DNA of 64,000 nt from contig JAPXFY010000015.1 in assembly GCA_030674185.1 (NCBI GenBank), forward strand, positions 24,559,505 to 24,623,504, given 5' to 3'. The stretch comes from Monoplex corrugatus. Its lineage: Eukaryota > Mollusca > Gastropoda > Littorinimorpha > Ranellidae. The translations under genes and the position numbers were made by a program. Under the pieces are notes generated by a model, which was not told where the DNA came from, did no database searches, and saw only the letters and a program-made list of their open reading frames with translations. Positions 33,240 through 63,477 of the stretch are shown here, piece after piece. How positions within the stretch are numbered: position 1 is the stretch's first letter; each line of letters begins with the position of its first letter.

Positions 33240-35030
33240 TCATCTCCATCTGTATTTTGGGATATTGTATTTTCATTTTCTTCTGTTACAACAGATTAGC
33301 AGTATGAAATTTGGTTTGCTATGTGCTTTCATTTTGTTTTGTTGGTTTTTTTTAATGTCATGTTATTGTTGTTTATATGATGACAGTGTTGCCACACGAA
33401 GCAAACCAAAATAAAGATGACAAACATGCATCATTCACTCTGAGACAGTAAACAAATTTAAAATTTGTATTCTTCCTGACATGGCAAATGTATATTTGAA
33501 CACCAACCAATGTAGGTTTACTATTACTATTAGTATACATATGTATGCAAATAATTATTTTACTATACATGCATAAATATGTGTAACAATCACATCACAG
33601 ATTCAATATAATGATTCTGAGAAAATCAAAAATATTGCCGATATCAATTTTACAATTGCACATTATATTTCAACCAAACAAATCAAAAACTCATCACAAA
33701 CAATCAGCAGCATATTACAAACACTTACACACAATTTCATGCATACACATAATCTCTCATCTCATCTCTCTCCCTTGCCAGGATCACCGGTAGGAGCTTC
33801 GTGCGATGTCACGAGTTTTCTGTGGGCTATGTGACATCTGATAAATAAAAGCTGCACTCTCTCTTTTCTTTCTTCATCTTTCTTCCCTTGCCAAAATGGA
33901 GAAAATGACTTGTTCTGATCCGGATAATGAGAGTGTGGCATGAAATATTGTGCAAACGTGTGCACAAAACATGTAATTAAACATGCAAGAAAGAATCCTA
34001 CAAGCATTGGATATGTGGATCTTTATCAGCAAGACCAACAAAGAAGATGGCTAAATGTGCATGGAATTAAAAAAATCAACTGACCCAATACTGGACTAAT
34101 GCAATATGTGTCTCAAATAAAATGAAATGGCACCCACTATCACCTCAGATGGTACCTCATGTTAAGACTGTGTGGTTGTGGTTGTTTGCAAGTTAGAAAT
34201 ATAAGTGTGCACATTTTCTGTCTATACTGGTTCAAAACATAATTATCATCAACATTATATGGGTAAAGTTTAAGGGGGGGGGGGGGGGGGCAGCATTATG
34301 ACAGTAGCATCCATCATTTTTTCCTAGCTGCTTTACATTCCTCAAACCTGGATTGGGTGGGTACCCATCCACAGTAGGGTGGACCAGTGGCTGCAAGCAG
34401 AAGTGTTTTTCTTAGGCCAGCATCAAGACTGTGCAAACTTAAGCAGTCAGATTGGAAGGCGGAAGCTCTGCTTGCATGCCAGTGAGGCTTCATCAGCATA
34501 AAACATTGAAGGTAAAGATTAGTATCGCTTGATCATCTTTTTAGCTTGATCGCTTGTTCACTTTCCCTTACAATGTGTGTGGTGTTTTTTTCACTCAGTA
34601 GACTCCTCCGTTGTCCATGATGATGTTTATGGTCCACAACCCATGGTGAAGGACGTGGTCAACAACTCTGATCTGGATGTGGTCCTCTCCACGTCTCCCC
34701 TGATCAGTCAAAATCAATGCGAGTCATATATAATCAGATAAACAAATTATTTTCTTTTTCTTTTTTTGGATGAACTTCTTTAATAATCACATTGCAACAA
34801 TGTCCCACCACAATTACTGCATGCTACCGGCATGGAGTCGAAGACGTTATCACATAGACTGAACGGTCATTGAGAAGTATGTTATTTCAGACCTCAACTT
34901 CTCTAGAGGCAAGCTTTATGAAAGCAGTGCCCATCACCATTCTCTTGCTGCTTTCATTTTTCCTGTCCTTGAGGAGGCTGTTACACCTGGATGGATTGGA
35001 GTAATGTGCTCAAGTCAGGCAACAATCTGT
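33240..35030. other. Intergenic; GSTK1/mitofusin interval
   Basis: AT-rich with a poly-G run at 34274-34290. No secure gene. Open stretches at 34314-34499 (minus) and 34600-34735 (plus) were examined and not accepted. Confidence 0.4.
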
Positions 35031-35035
35031 CATGT

Positions 35036-35192
35036 TTAACCCTTTGACTCCCGCACCCTATCCATCAGCTGCAAAAACTTAACCTTTTGACTCCCTCACC
35101 CTATGACGGAGTCAAAGGGTTAAGTTTTCGCTTTGCTATCACTGATGACGATGCAGGATGCCAGTGGATAGGGCAAGGAGTCAAAGGATTAA
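35036..35192. mobile_element. TTAA-flanked miniature element with nested palindromes, copy 1
   Basis: TTAA (35036-35039) is followed by CCCTTTGACTCCCGCACCCT. The other end, reversed from 35192, reads TTAATCCTTTGACTCC...CCCTATCCA. Inside, at about 35080-35124, a second inverted pair (TTAACCTTTTGACTCCCTCA / TGACGGAGTCAAAGGGTTAA) repeats the same motif. TTAA flanks suggest piggyBac-type mobilisation. A related copy lies at 60802-60993. Confidence 0.75.
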
Positions 35193-35346
35193 CCTTGAAT
35201 TTGGGAGCAAGTTTTTGTGTTCAAGCCACTTCGCTATCCCACATCCATCATCAACCCACTGGCATCTATCTCTGATGCTGAAACTCTTTGCCTAATGAGC
35301 TGTAGGTTTTACTTGCTTCTTTCTTTCATCACATGGCATTTACAAT

Positions 35347-35347
35347 G

Positions 35348-35429
<82 letters not shown>

Positions 35430-35541
35430 TGTGTGTGTGTGTGTGCGTGTGTAAGTGTGTGTGCGCGTGTGTGCATGTGTGCGTGCGTGTGTTCATGTGT
35501 GTGTGTGGCTGTGTGTGCTGTGTGTGCGTGTGTTCTGTGTG

Positions 35542-35603
<62 letters not shown>

Positions 35604-35675
35604 TGTGTGCGTGCGTGCGTGCGTGCGTGTGTGTGTGTGTGTGTGTGTGTGCATGTGTGTGTATGTGTGTATATA
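35347..35675. repeat. (GT)n microsatellite with GCGT-rich part
   Basis: Over 300 bp of GT with GTGC and GCGT variants, ending in GTATATATACATAT. Confidence 0.95.
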
Positions 35676-35759
35676 TACATATACCCATATAGTAATAATA
35701 CACGCCTTGTAGATTGTTAAGGCCAGCTTGAGCAAATGTAAACTTTAACTGAAAGACAC

Positions 35760-36060
35760 ATGAACTTGATTAGGACATGAGAATTTCCAGGTTCAATCCC
35801 TTGTTGGTCAAGGGATCATTCTTCCTGCCCTCCCTCCACTAGACCTTTAGTGTTGGTCTGGGTGCTAGTCTTTTGGATAAGATAAACTGAGGTCATGCAT
35901 GCAGCATGTACACTTAGCACACATAAAAGATCCCATGGTAATTAAAAGAGTTTTTCCTGGCAAAATTCTGGCAAAAAATCCTCTTTCATACACTCCTTTT
36001 TTTCCTATCCACTTGTACCATTTTGGGTGTCACTGGAGAAAGAGATGACTGTCACTGTGT
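35760..36060 (+). mobile_element. tRNA-derived SINE with a conserved central domain
   Basis: It has a B-box-like GGTTCAATCCC near 35792, then TTTTGGATAAGATAAACTGA, GCATGCAGCATGTACACTTA, CACATAAAAGATCCCATGGT and CCTGGCAAAATTCTGGCAAA. The central block looks like a widespread metazoan SINE domain of the Nin-DC type; that name is my recollection of the pattern and was not checked. Confidence 0.65.
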
Positions 36061-36084
36061 CAGCGGGCCATTATTATTATAATC

Positions 36085-36630
36085 ATTAATGTTCAAAGCC
36101 CAGCTGACTATGCAGAACCATAACAGGGCTATAACCATCTCAAAACACACACAACATCTTGTTTTTCCTCAAAGAAAAATAAACACATGGAACAGAAAAT
36201 TAAGTCCGCATATCAACACATGCGCAAATAATCTAAGGATATTTCCTTGGCATTCACCATTCCGCCCAATTTATCACCACTGTTTTTTAAAAAATTCCTG
36301 AATACAAATATATAAACAAAACTGCATACATTAAAACATGTAAAAACAGTTCTAAACTTCTTAAAAACGCTTCTGCACATCACACATCCTTTGAACCAAA
36401 AATGCAGTTAATACATGTACCCACATATCAATCACAGCAAAAAACATGTAAAGCTTTACAGAATGCGCACAAGTGAATGGACCAGTAAGGCAGAAAAATG
36501 ATTGGAAGAGATGACCGAAAGCAAAGAAGCAAGGTAGAAAGAAAGACCGTGACAGAAAAGAGGAAATTTCTGGCACAGAAATTCCAGAAAATGGAGATAC
36601 TATTCATAATGAAAGAGTCCCCAGCATTTC
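36085..36630 (-). repeat. About 600-bp interspersed repeat, copy B
   Basis: Same block order as copies A and C, reversed (GGAAATTTCTGTGCCAGAAATTT-like, CTGGTCCATTCACTTGTGCG, CAGTTAATACATGTACCC-like, AGCCCAGCTGACT). It directly follows the SINE at 35760-36060. Confidence 0.7.
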
Positions 36631-37084
36631 CACTGGGTACGTCATCAGCCAGTTGGAAGGACTGAGATTGGGAACTGCAGTGTAATGTCAAGGTCTCATC
36701 CACACTATCAGTCCAGATCTTTCTAGGTCTGCCTCTCACTTCAAATCCAAATATCTTCATGTTTATTTATTTGTTATTAAATGTTAAGCCAGCTGGTGGA
36801 GTTGCATTCTGGTCAGATTACCACTTAACTTTCTGTTAACGAAAGTGATGAAGGACCAATGTTGTTCGCATCATTTATCAGTTCTTGATGCTTCTGATCA
36901 TGTCACATCTGGCCTTGTTGACAGCTTTCTCAAAGAATTCATTGCACAAGTGGTCAGAGTCCAGGTATGGTACTGGTTGGGTAGGGTGGGAACGAAAATG
37001 GGTGAGATGAGGTTGGCTATCCACTTTCACACGTAAACAAGATATACATGTTTACAGGAAAAAGAAAGACAGGACCCCCTATGG

Positions 37085-37595
37085 GGATGCTGGAGGCTCT
37101 TTCAATACAAATAGTATCCCCACCTTCTGGAAATTGCATGCTAGAAATTTCCTCTTTTCTGTCACTCTCTTTATTTCTCTCTTCCTCCTTTGCTTTATGT
37201 CATTTCTTCCTATCATTTTCTGCCTTGCTGGCCCATTCACCTGTATGTGTTCAATACAGTCTTACGTTCTTTCTCTTAGGATTGATAATTGAATACATGT
37301 GTTAAGTGCATTTTTGGCTTTAAAGATATGAGATATGCGGAAGCAATCTTAGGTAATTTAGGCACGTTTTTATACATGTTCTAGTGTCCTGAGTTATGTT
37401 TAGATTTGTATTTAGATATGTCTTTTACATCCCCTGTGCGATAAATTAGATTATGTGTGCGAATGCATTGAAATGTGTGCTTAATTTTCTGTTCCTTTTT
37501 TTCCTGTTGAAGTATTGTGTATGTTCTGAACTGGTTATAGCTCTGATATGGCTCTACGCAGTCAGCTGGGCTTTAAACAACAATAACAACAAAGA
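37085..37595 (+). repeat. About 600-bp interspersed repeat, copy C
   Basis: Plus orientation. It starts GGATGCTGGAGGCTCTTTCA and ends GCAGTCAGCTGGGCTTTAAA followed by CAACAATAACAACAA. The simple A-rich end suggests a retroposed origin, but no internal promoter boxes are clear. Confidence 0.7.
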
Positions 37596-37730
37596 TAGGA
37601 CAAAAGTGGTACTGTACTCTGCCCCGTGATTTTCCTAGGAAGAGCAACCTGTATTTCGTACAGAAAAAATCTGTTGTGACCAAAAAAACAGCAACAACCA
37701 ATCAACAAACAAAAATCACCAAGAATCACA

Positions 37731-37753
37731 ACCCCCCCCCCCCCCCCCCCCCC
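37731..37753. repeat. Poly-C run
   Basis: Uninterrupted C run of about 22 bases, 170 bp past the last accepted GSTK1 exon. Confidence 0.95.
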
Positions 37754-37804
37754 TAAAAATCTCTCATGAATTCAATCCAGTCAAGACACAGAAACAAAGA
37801 GACA

Positions 37805-37900
37805 TACACATAAACATACAAATCAAGCACCAAATGCACAAAGTACCTGACACATACACATTAACATATAAATCAAGCACCAAATGCACAAATCACCCGA
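37805..37900. repeat. About 45-bp direct duplication
   Basis: ACATACACATAAACATACAAATCAAGCACCAAATGCACAAA-type sequence is repeated once with minor change. Confidence 0.8.
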
Positions 37901-37919
37901 TGAATCATTTTCAACTGTT

Positions 37920-56201
<18,282 letters not shown>

Positions 56202-56315
56202 TTTGCCAAATATAGTAAATGAGAGTTGATTCCCCTCCAAAGGTTGCCTCGTATCAACGGATCGGATCAACGGGTCAGAATCGGATGGGATCGGTTCGGG
56301 TCTTGTGTGTTACTT

Positions 56316-56445
56316 ATGCCAATATTGATTCTAAGTATGATATAGTGTACAATAATCAGACCAACCAAACACCTATGTACATGCCAGTATTGATTATAAG
56401 TATGATATAATGTTACAATAATCAGACCAACCAAACATCTATAGG
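56316..56445. repeat. About 65-bp tandem duplication upstream of GSTK1
   Basis: CAATATTGATTCTAAGTATG ... AATAATCAGACCAACCAAAC is repeated once with small changes, starting 115 bp upstream of the GSTK1 ATG. Confidence 0.85.
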
Positions 56446-56879
56446 CTAGTCTTTTTAAAAATTTTTTATAGATTAGATGATGACATTGTAATTTTTCAGT
56501 GTAGCCTACTGAAGCTTTCAAACAAACAAACAACAACAAAACAAACAATTTAACAAAAATTGAAGTCACATCACACAAAGTCGTATCATCAAAACAATAC
56601 AGATACAGATCATCCAGAATATCAGTCACCGTGACCTTGAACAATCTTTACATGAAATCAGACTTGACGGGCATCGAGGGCAAGAGACAGACTATCAAAA
56701 CGGCGACCACAGAATGCACTGTTTACTCGCCTTCAAAAGTGCCGAGTTTACGCACTCTTTGTCCTACTGACCGTAATCTTGGCACCCTACATTTTCGAAT
56801 TACCTTTTTGCGACTGAACGTAGTGTCCACACCTTTCTTGTGACAGGTTAGACAGACAAATAGAAAGACAGACAGACAA

Positions 56880-56904
56880 ACACACACACACACACACACA
56901 CGTG

Positions 56905-56969
<65 letters not shown>

Positions 56970-57020
56970 GTCACACACACACACACAGTGTCACACAGTG
57001 TCACACACACACACAACACA

Positions 57021-57092
<72 letters not shown>

Positions 57093-57100
57093 ACACACAA
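56880..57100. repeat. (CA)n microsatellite with CAGTGTCA interruptions
   Basis: CA runs with repeated CAGTGTCACACA spacers directly before the RNase H fragment. Confidence 0.95.
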
Positions 57101-57830
57101 ATCTTTCTATATAGGACTTCATAAATCTGTCTTTACTGCAGAACTATTTGCAATCTTAATGGCTTTGAATTATATGATAAATCTTCCTAGGACAATTCCC
57201 CAGATAGTTTTTTGCGTTGATTCAAAATCTGTACTTCAAGCTCTTGAATTATCAAAATTACAAACAAGATCTGAAATGATATTGGAAATTAGTCACTTGA
57301 TTAATAGTTTATCCTTAAGAGGCACTGATATTACTTTCTGCTGGATACCATCTCATAGTTCTTTTCATTACAATGATATGGTTGATAGGGCTGCCAAACG
57401 GGGGGCAAAGAGCTCACCAGATTCAAATCATACACAACTTTCCCTCTCATTGCATGAGTGTTATACCTTAGTGGACGCCTACGTATGGAAGCAGTTTCAA
57501 GATGAACAGAAAAAGTATGAAAAAATGTTACATGAATTTTGAAATTAGCAAAACACCTAAGCGGTTCCCTGCCAGCAGAAGTATATAATCCCTTATGTAT
57601 AGGTGGAAACTTGATGCATTCAAAACAAAATACACCAGGAATGTAGTGTGCCTGTGTGGAAAGAAGATAACACATAGTCATATTCTTTCATGCGTTCGGG
57701 TAAAACGACATATACCTACGTTATCAACAAAGACAGTTTCTGACATATTTGCCTCACCATCCTTAACATATGAATTTTTTGTTAGCCTGTCAAAAAGTCC
57801 TATAGCGAATTATCTTTAACGCGCCGTTAC
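57100..57830 (+). mobile_element. Non-LTR retrotransposon RNase H and C-terminal zinc-knuckle fragment
   Basis: Frame 57108-57542 reads VFTAELFAILMALNYM, FCVDSKSVLQAL, ITFCWIPSHSSFHYNDMVDR. The AEL, VDS-[KR]-S, WIPSH and D-x-[VA]-DR-A[AK] blocks are RNase H domains of I/Jockey-related elements. After a stop, the 57595-57819 frame gives RWKLDAFKTKY and CLCGKKITHSHILSC, the C-x-CG ... H-x3-C knuckle, and ends in a TAA. 5' truncated into the (CA)n tract. Clade assignment is inference. Confidence 0.8.
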
Positions 57831-58055
57831 TTCTCATGTTCAGTGTTATAGTTAGCTAACTTTACTGTTTCAATCGTTAATTATGATAACGTCATTTGTG
57901 AATTTTTCTTTCTTGTCTTGTTTTTCTGGTTCGTTTCTTTTTCCTGAAGATTAACCATTTCCAAGTTTTTTTTATTTTTAATTTTTTTAATTTTTAATTT
58001 TTATTGTTGTTGTCTAAAATCACTTTAGTGAATAGACATTAAATCAAAGACCACA

Positions 58056-58206
<151 letters not shown>

Positions 58207-58454
58207 ACACACATTTTTCCGGTTTATATGACATATTCTCCTTAGAAACATTATTAATTAAAATAAAAAACAAAAGAAAAAAGAGGGGACAGAGATTAAA
58301 AAAGGAGAAATGATGAAAGGTTGCCTAGCTGGTGAGGTGGTAGAAACCTCAGCATCAGCAATACCTCTTGATTACATTTTTTCCACTCAGTCGATTATAT
58401 GCTTATATTTTCTCATGTTTATATACTTATGTGGGGATGTATGTGTATTCACGT

Positions 58455-58600
58455 GTATGCATATATATCTATACATATACATATATGTATATATATATAT
58501 GTATATATATATATGTGTGTGTGTGTGTATGTGTGTGTATGGATATATGTGTGTATGTGTGTATGAATACGTTTATATATTTATGTATTATCTAATAGTA
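58455..58600. repeat. (AT/GTAT)n tract
   Basis: TATATATGTATATATA and GTGTATGTGT variants. Confidence 0.9.
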
Positions 58601-58759
58601 AGATACTTGCATTCCAAAAACTACTCTTAGCTAGTGCATCACAGTTTTCATAGTTTTAGCCCTGGACCCTCTTCAGGATAAAACAATATTAATATGGCAT
58701 GACCACTTTTCAAATTGCAGAATTCAGCTCACTTCCACTCATTATATTTGCCTCCCCTC

Positions 58760-59060
58760 TCGTCAGTTCTTACCATTACTCACAAGCATATTTTGCATTC
58801 ATTTTTAGTCCTTTTCTCCCACTGGACGAAGCAGCAGGGAATTTTCAGTCTTTTTCTCCTAATTTTTGTATTTGGTGTTTGTTTGTTTGTGATCTTACGT
58901 TTACGCATGACAAAGGCCAGTTGGTCGAAAATTTGCGCCAGTCTTTTTTTTTTATATGTTTATTATTATTTTTTATTTTTATTTTTTTTAAAGGATTATC
59001 GCACTTAGGGAGGTTGCCATTGTGCTCACCTTTTTTCTCCGTCCCATTTTGTACGCCAAA
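58760..59060 (+). repeat. Interspersed repeat fragment shared with 6430-6560 and 30050-30130
   Basis: CCTTTTCTCCCACTGGACGA, TGATCTTACGTTTACGCATG and ACAAAGGCCAGTTGGTCGAA match 6439-6560. AAGGATTATCGCACTTAGGG matches 30053. This links three dispersed loci to one larger unknown element. Confidence 0.7.
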
Positions 59061-59298
59061 ATTTGACCTACTTTTCCATGCACACTTATTTGAGACTGTT
59101 GTTGCTAAAGTCGTCTTTCCAGTCTCATGCAGAGATAATCCAGGTGCGCAAGCCCGATCACAATATCCTTATCTAAAACATTGCAAAGTTTGAGACGTTA
59201 AAAACCACCAAAACTATTTGAAAATGTACATGTACAGAGACCTTTAGATCTGCTGCCAGCGTTGCACCCTTACGCGATACGTTCTGGGTTCTGTTCTG

Positions 59299-59300
<2 letters not shown>

Positions 59301-59388
<88 letters not shown>

Positions 59389-59415
59389 TGCGCGCGCGCG
59401 CGTGCGTGCGTGTAT
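59301..59415. repeat. (GT)n with CGCGCG core
   Basis: GT tract ending in GCGCGCGCGCGTGCGTGCGT, an alternating purine-pyrimidine stretch. Confidence 0.95.
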
Positions 59416-59418
59416 GTG

Positions 59419-59750
<332 letters not shown>

Positions 59751-59949
59751 GTACCACCAAATTAAAAGTTCAATCAGTTGAAATCCGAGTGCCAGGAACT
59801 TCATGGGAGAAAGAGGCATCAAACCGCCGAAGGACCACCAACAAGAGAAGGCTCTGCACTACTTTTGCGTTCTTCGGTGGAGTTCTAGTGCCTGTTCTGA
59901 TCCAACGTACTTCGGACATTACTCCAAATACCAAATAAGCTCCTAAGTC

Positions 59950-60570
59950 ACGACTGTAATAATGCATTCGCAGAGAGCCAGCAGAGTCAGCCACGCGAAA
60001 ATAGCATTCAAGAAGAAGAAAAGCATTCTTATCAACAAATGCCTGTCAAATGAACATCAGGAAGAGAGTTGTTGAATGTTATATAGAACCGATACTGTTG
60101 TACGGTTGTGAGGTGTGGACAGTCAACACGTAAATTCAGAACAAAATTGAGTTTTATAGAACCGATACTGTTGTGAGGCGTGGGCAGTCAACACGCAAAG
60201 TCAGAACAAAATTGAGGCGACTGAAATGTGGTTTCGTAGAATGTTGAGAGTTCCATGGACAGCAAAGAAAACAAACGAGACTGTCCTGAAGATGGCAGAC
60301 ACAAGAAAATCATTAAATCAATAAAGAAGATTAGGAAAAAAAAGTAACATTTATCGGACATTTTATGAGGAAAGGGGAAATAGAGCACCTGGTCACAACA
60401 GGAAAGCTGGAAAGACAGAGAACACCATGCAGACCCAGCCTACGCATTGGACGGACTTGCAGGATGGCTGAAGACAGAGAGGGTGGGAGATGTACTTGCA
60501 GAGACAGGGGATAGATTCGTGTAGAGGGCCATGATCACCAACGCCATGCAGCAGGGCACATGATGATGAG
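59950..60570 (+). mobile_element. RTE-like 3' fragment, intergenic copy
   Basis: It carries the TAWTVNTQSQNKIE-type, RMLRVPWTAKKTNET and HFMRKGEIEHLVTTGKL-type blocks in broken frames and ends GCAGGGCACATGATGATGAG. About 75 bp (TATAGAACCGATACTGTTG...AAATTGAG) is duplicated in tandem at 60080-60215. Confidence 0.88.
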
Positions 60571-60801
60571 AGACGGACCCACTGAATGAACTTCCTCCCT
60601 CATCCCAGCAGGAGACTGCCAGGACGTCTCTCCAACAATAAGCCCAACAAACCACTGACTCCGAATTGAATCAGGAATAGAAGTAGCAGAGGACAAGACA
60701 TAAAAAGCCACATAATTGGAGACCGCTTCCATGATATTATGATGATTCTTGATAATGAGGATGAGTATCCAAATGAGAAGGGTGATGTTACGGAATTCCA
60801 C

Positions 60802-60993
60802 TGAACCCTTTGACTCCCGCACCATGTCCGCCAGCATCCTGCATTGCCAATCATGTTAGCAAAGCAAAAACTTAACCCTTTGATTCCTTTTGCCCTATTC
60901 ACCAGCTTCCCGCAGGAAGAAAATGGATAGGGTGAGGGGTCAAAGGGTTAAGTTTTTGCAGTTATGGATAGGGTGCGGGAGTCAAAGGGTTAA
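60802..60993. mobile_element. TTAA-type miniature element with nested palindromes, copy 2
   Basis: It begins CCCTTTGACTCCCGCACC (after TGAA, a changed TTAA) and ends GGTGCGGGAGTCAAAGGGTTAA at 60993. Internal TTAACCCTTTGATTCC / GGGTCAAAGGGTTAAG repeats the motif. Same design as 35036-35192. Confidence 0.75.
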
Positions 60994-61245
60994 TGATTAA
61001 GACTGCTCGACAGACTTGTTCTCCACGTTCCCATTCACTACATATTCCGTAAGTCAACCAGGCCCGATAAATATTGACCCATGCAATGTTTGTCAGGAAA
61101 TTCGAGCAGCACATTCAATGACGTATATTTGAAGTAGATGAGACTCGATTGTCAAGTCCCAGTCATCCCAACGAGACGATAAGTAGGAAGCTTATCGCTG
61201 GGTGGGAGTAGAATGGGGCCGAAAAATTCCACAACTGATATAGAT

Positions 61246-61480
61246 AGACAGACAGACAGCCAGCCAGACATACAGCCAGACACACAGACAGACACACACA
61301 GACAGACAGACAGACACACACACATACAGACACACCGACAGACAGACACACGCACAGACACAGACAGACACACAGACACAGAGACAGACACACAGACGGA
61401 CACACAGACACAGAGACAGACACACAGATACACACAGAGAAATACATACACAGAGACACAGACACACACACAGACACACA

Positions 61481-61528
<48 letters not shown>

Positions 61529-61564
61529 CACATAGAGACTTACAGACACAGAGATACAGGCACA

Positions 61565-61620
<56 letters not shown>
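61246..61620. repeat. (GACA)n-(CA)n-(GA)n compound microsatellite
   Basis: GACAGACA and GACACACA units, then CA runs and GA at 61581-61620. Confidence 0.95.
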
Positions 61621-61622
<2 letters not shown>

Positions 61623-61867
61623 CACTCATCCTGGAGAATTAGTTTTCAGTTAAAGAAAAATATCTTAGTATGGTTTAGCCATCCTGTTTATCATTTACCC
61701 ACTAACATATTCTTCACGAGTAATTTGTAATCAGTCGGTACTGGCAGTGGCGAAAACAGGTGGATAGAAAGTCAGGAGAGAGCAGACAGTCGCCAGATAC
61801 AGTATAATCTACAGACATAACAGTTGTGTCACACACTTCTCAACAGCTCCGGAAGGCTGTTTTGGTC

Positions 61868-61919
61868 ATGGCGGAATCCGCAGAAGAAAGAATTGCCATA
61901 CTCGACGGCAACGCTGGAG
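61868..61919 (+). CDS. First coding exon of an unidentified plus-strand gene
   Basis: ATG at 61868 in GGTCATGGCG context opens MAESAEERIAILDGNAG, then a GTAAGT donor at 61920 (phase 1). The region is less AT-rich and free of repeats for about 150 bp either side. The start (I-A-I-L-DG-N-A-G) could fit several enzymes, for example homocysteine S-methyltransferase-like proteins with an LDGG motif, but 17 residues are too few to name it. The next exon was not found within the window. Confidence 0.5.
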
Positions 61920-62196
61920 GTAAGTAAAATGGCCGTTCTACGGGTACCACGTTTCACTCACGCGTGTTTCGCTTATTAAGCATTTCTACCATGCGCATGT
62001 TTCGCCTACGCGCGTTTCGCCTGCACATTCTTATGAACGTTCGTTTCACGTACGGCCATTTTCACTTTGTTTGTCTTTCTGTCTTTCTCCCTTTCTCTCT
62101 GCACTCTTTTCTCTCGCTTAGCGAAACGAGCGTGAGTACGAAGGTCAAATTAACTGTTCCTGCCTACATGATCAGGGAAAATGGAGTGTGTGTGTG

Positions 62197-62213
62197 TGGG
62201 GGGGGGGGGGGGG
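62197..62213. repeat. Poly-G run
   Basis: GTGTGTG followed by an uninterrupted G run. Confidence 0.9.
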
Positions 62214-62319
62214 GCAGGATGAGGAGGAGGGGGAAAGGGAGCAAGTTCTTAAAACGAAGCATCGGCGAAGCGTGCGTAGGAGAAACGTATAGCACCCGGC
62301 CTATAAGAGCATGGGGCCG

Positions 62320-62430
62320 TGTGTGTATGTGTGTGTGTGTGTGCGTGTGTGTGCGTGCGTGCGTGCGTGTGCGTGCGCGCGTGTATGGGTATATGTGTCT
62401 GTGTGTGTTTGTGCGCACGCGCGCATGTGT
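62320..62430. repeat. (GT)n / GCGT-rich tract
   Basis: GT with GCGTGCGT and GCGCGC variants in the presumed first intron of the plus-strand gene. Confidence 0.9.
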
Positions 62431-62552
62431 GAACGGGATTCTAAATTTTAGAACGTTTCAAATTTCGAGCGTTGTCGTTCATTGTGTTCTAGTTTATTGT
62501 GTTGTAGCGTCCATCCGAACTCCACCCAACCCAATCTTATCTAACGCAACAC

Positions 62553-63215
62553 TGTCCATCCCAACCCAACCCAACCCAACCCAACCCAATCTTATCTAAA
62601 ATAACGCCGTCCATCCCAATCCAACCCAATCTTATCTAACGAAACGCCATCCATCCCAACCCAACCCAATCTTATCTAATGTAACGCCGTTCATCGCAAC
62701 CTAACCCGATCTTAACTAACGTAACGCCGTCCAACCCAACCCAACCCAATCTTATCTTACGTAACGCCGTCCATAGCAACCCAACCCAATCTTATCTAAC
62801 GTAACGCCGTCCATCCCAATCCAACCCAATCTTATCTAACGCAACGCCGTCCATCCCTATCCAACCCAATCTTATCTAACGTAACGCCGTCCATCCCAAT
62901 CCAACCCAATCTTATCTAACGTAACGCCGTCCATCCCTATCCAACCCAATCTTATCTAATGTAACGCCGTTCATCGCAACCTAACCCGATCTTATCTAAC
63001 GTAACGCCGTCCATAGCAACCCAACCCAATATTATCTAACGTAAAACCGTCCATCCCAACCCAACCCAATCTTATCTAACGTAACGCCGTCCATAGCAAC
63101 CCAATCCAATCTTATCTAACGTAACGCCGTCCATAGCAACCCAACCCAATCTTAACTAATGTAACGCCGTCCATGCAAACCAACGCATCCTAATCTTATC
63201 TTAGATAACGCCGTC
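62553..63215. repeat. 40-bp minisatellite, about 17 copies
   Basis: The unit is CCATCCCAACCCAACCCAAT then CTTATCTAACGTAACGCCGT. Most copies keep exactly 40 bp. Variants (CATAGC, CCCTAT, TTCATCGCAACC) recur. Diverged units extend left to 62520 and right to about 63420. Confidence 0.95.
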
Positions 63216-63477
63216 CATCCCAGTCTAACCCAACTCCACCTAAACCATCCAAACTCAAGACAGTTTACCTCATTCAACCTAACGCCCTACACCCCAGTTT
63301 GACCCAATCTTATCTAACTTAACGCAGTCCATCCCAACTCAAGCCAACCCAGCCAAATTCAGCCCAACCCAATCTTATGTATCATAAGGCAGCCCGAACC
63401 AGTAAAACCCAACCCATCCCTGACAACCCAGCTCAAACTGTAATCCATTTTATGTACTCATGAAGGCATCTATCCAT

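Noticed and set aside
34314..34499. Possible last exon of GSTK1 (minus strand, after TTGCAG at about 34395; phase would fit)
   Set aside because: The frame (ATGPPYCGWVPTQ...) ends AARKK, does not resemble the E-K-W-x-G-P tail of GSTK1 and has no peroxisomal tripeptide. The phase match alone is weak evidence.
34600..34735. Open stretch after a CACTCAG acceptor-like site on the plus strand (DSSVVHDDVYGPQPMVKDVV)
   Set aside because: No matching partner exon, no family resemblance, and the frame closes soon after. It may be a repeat fragment.
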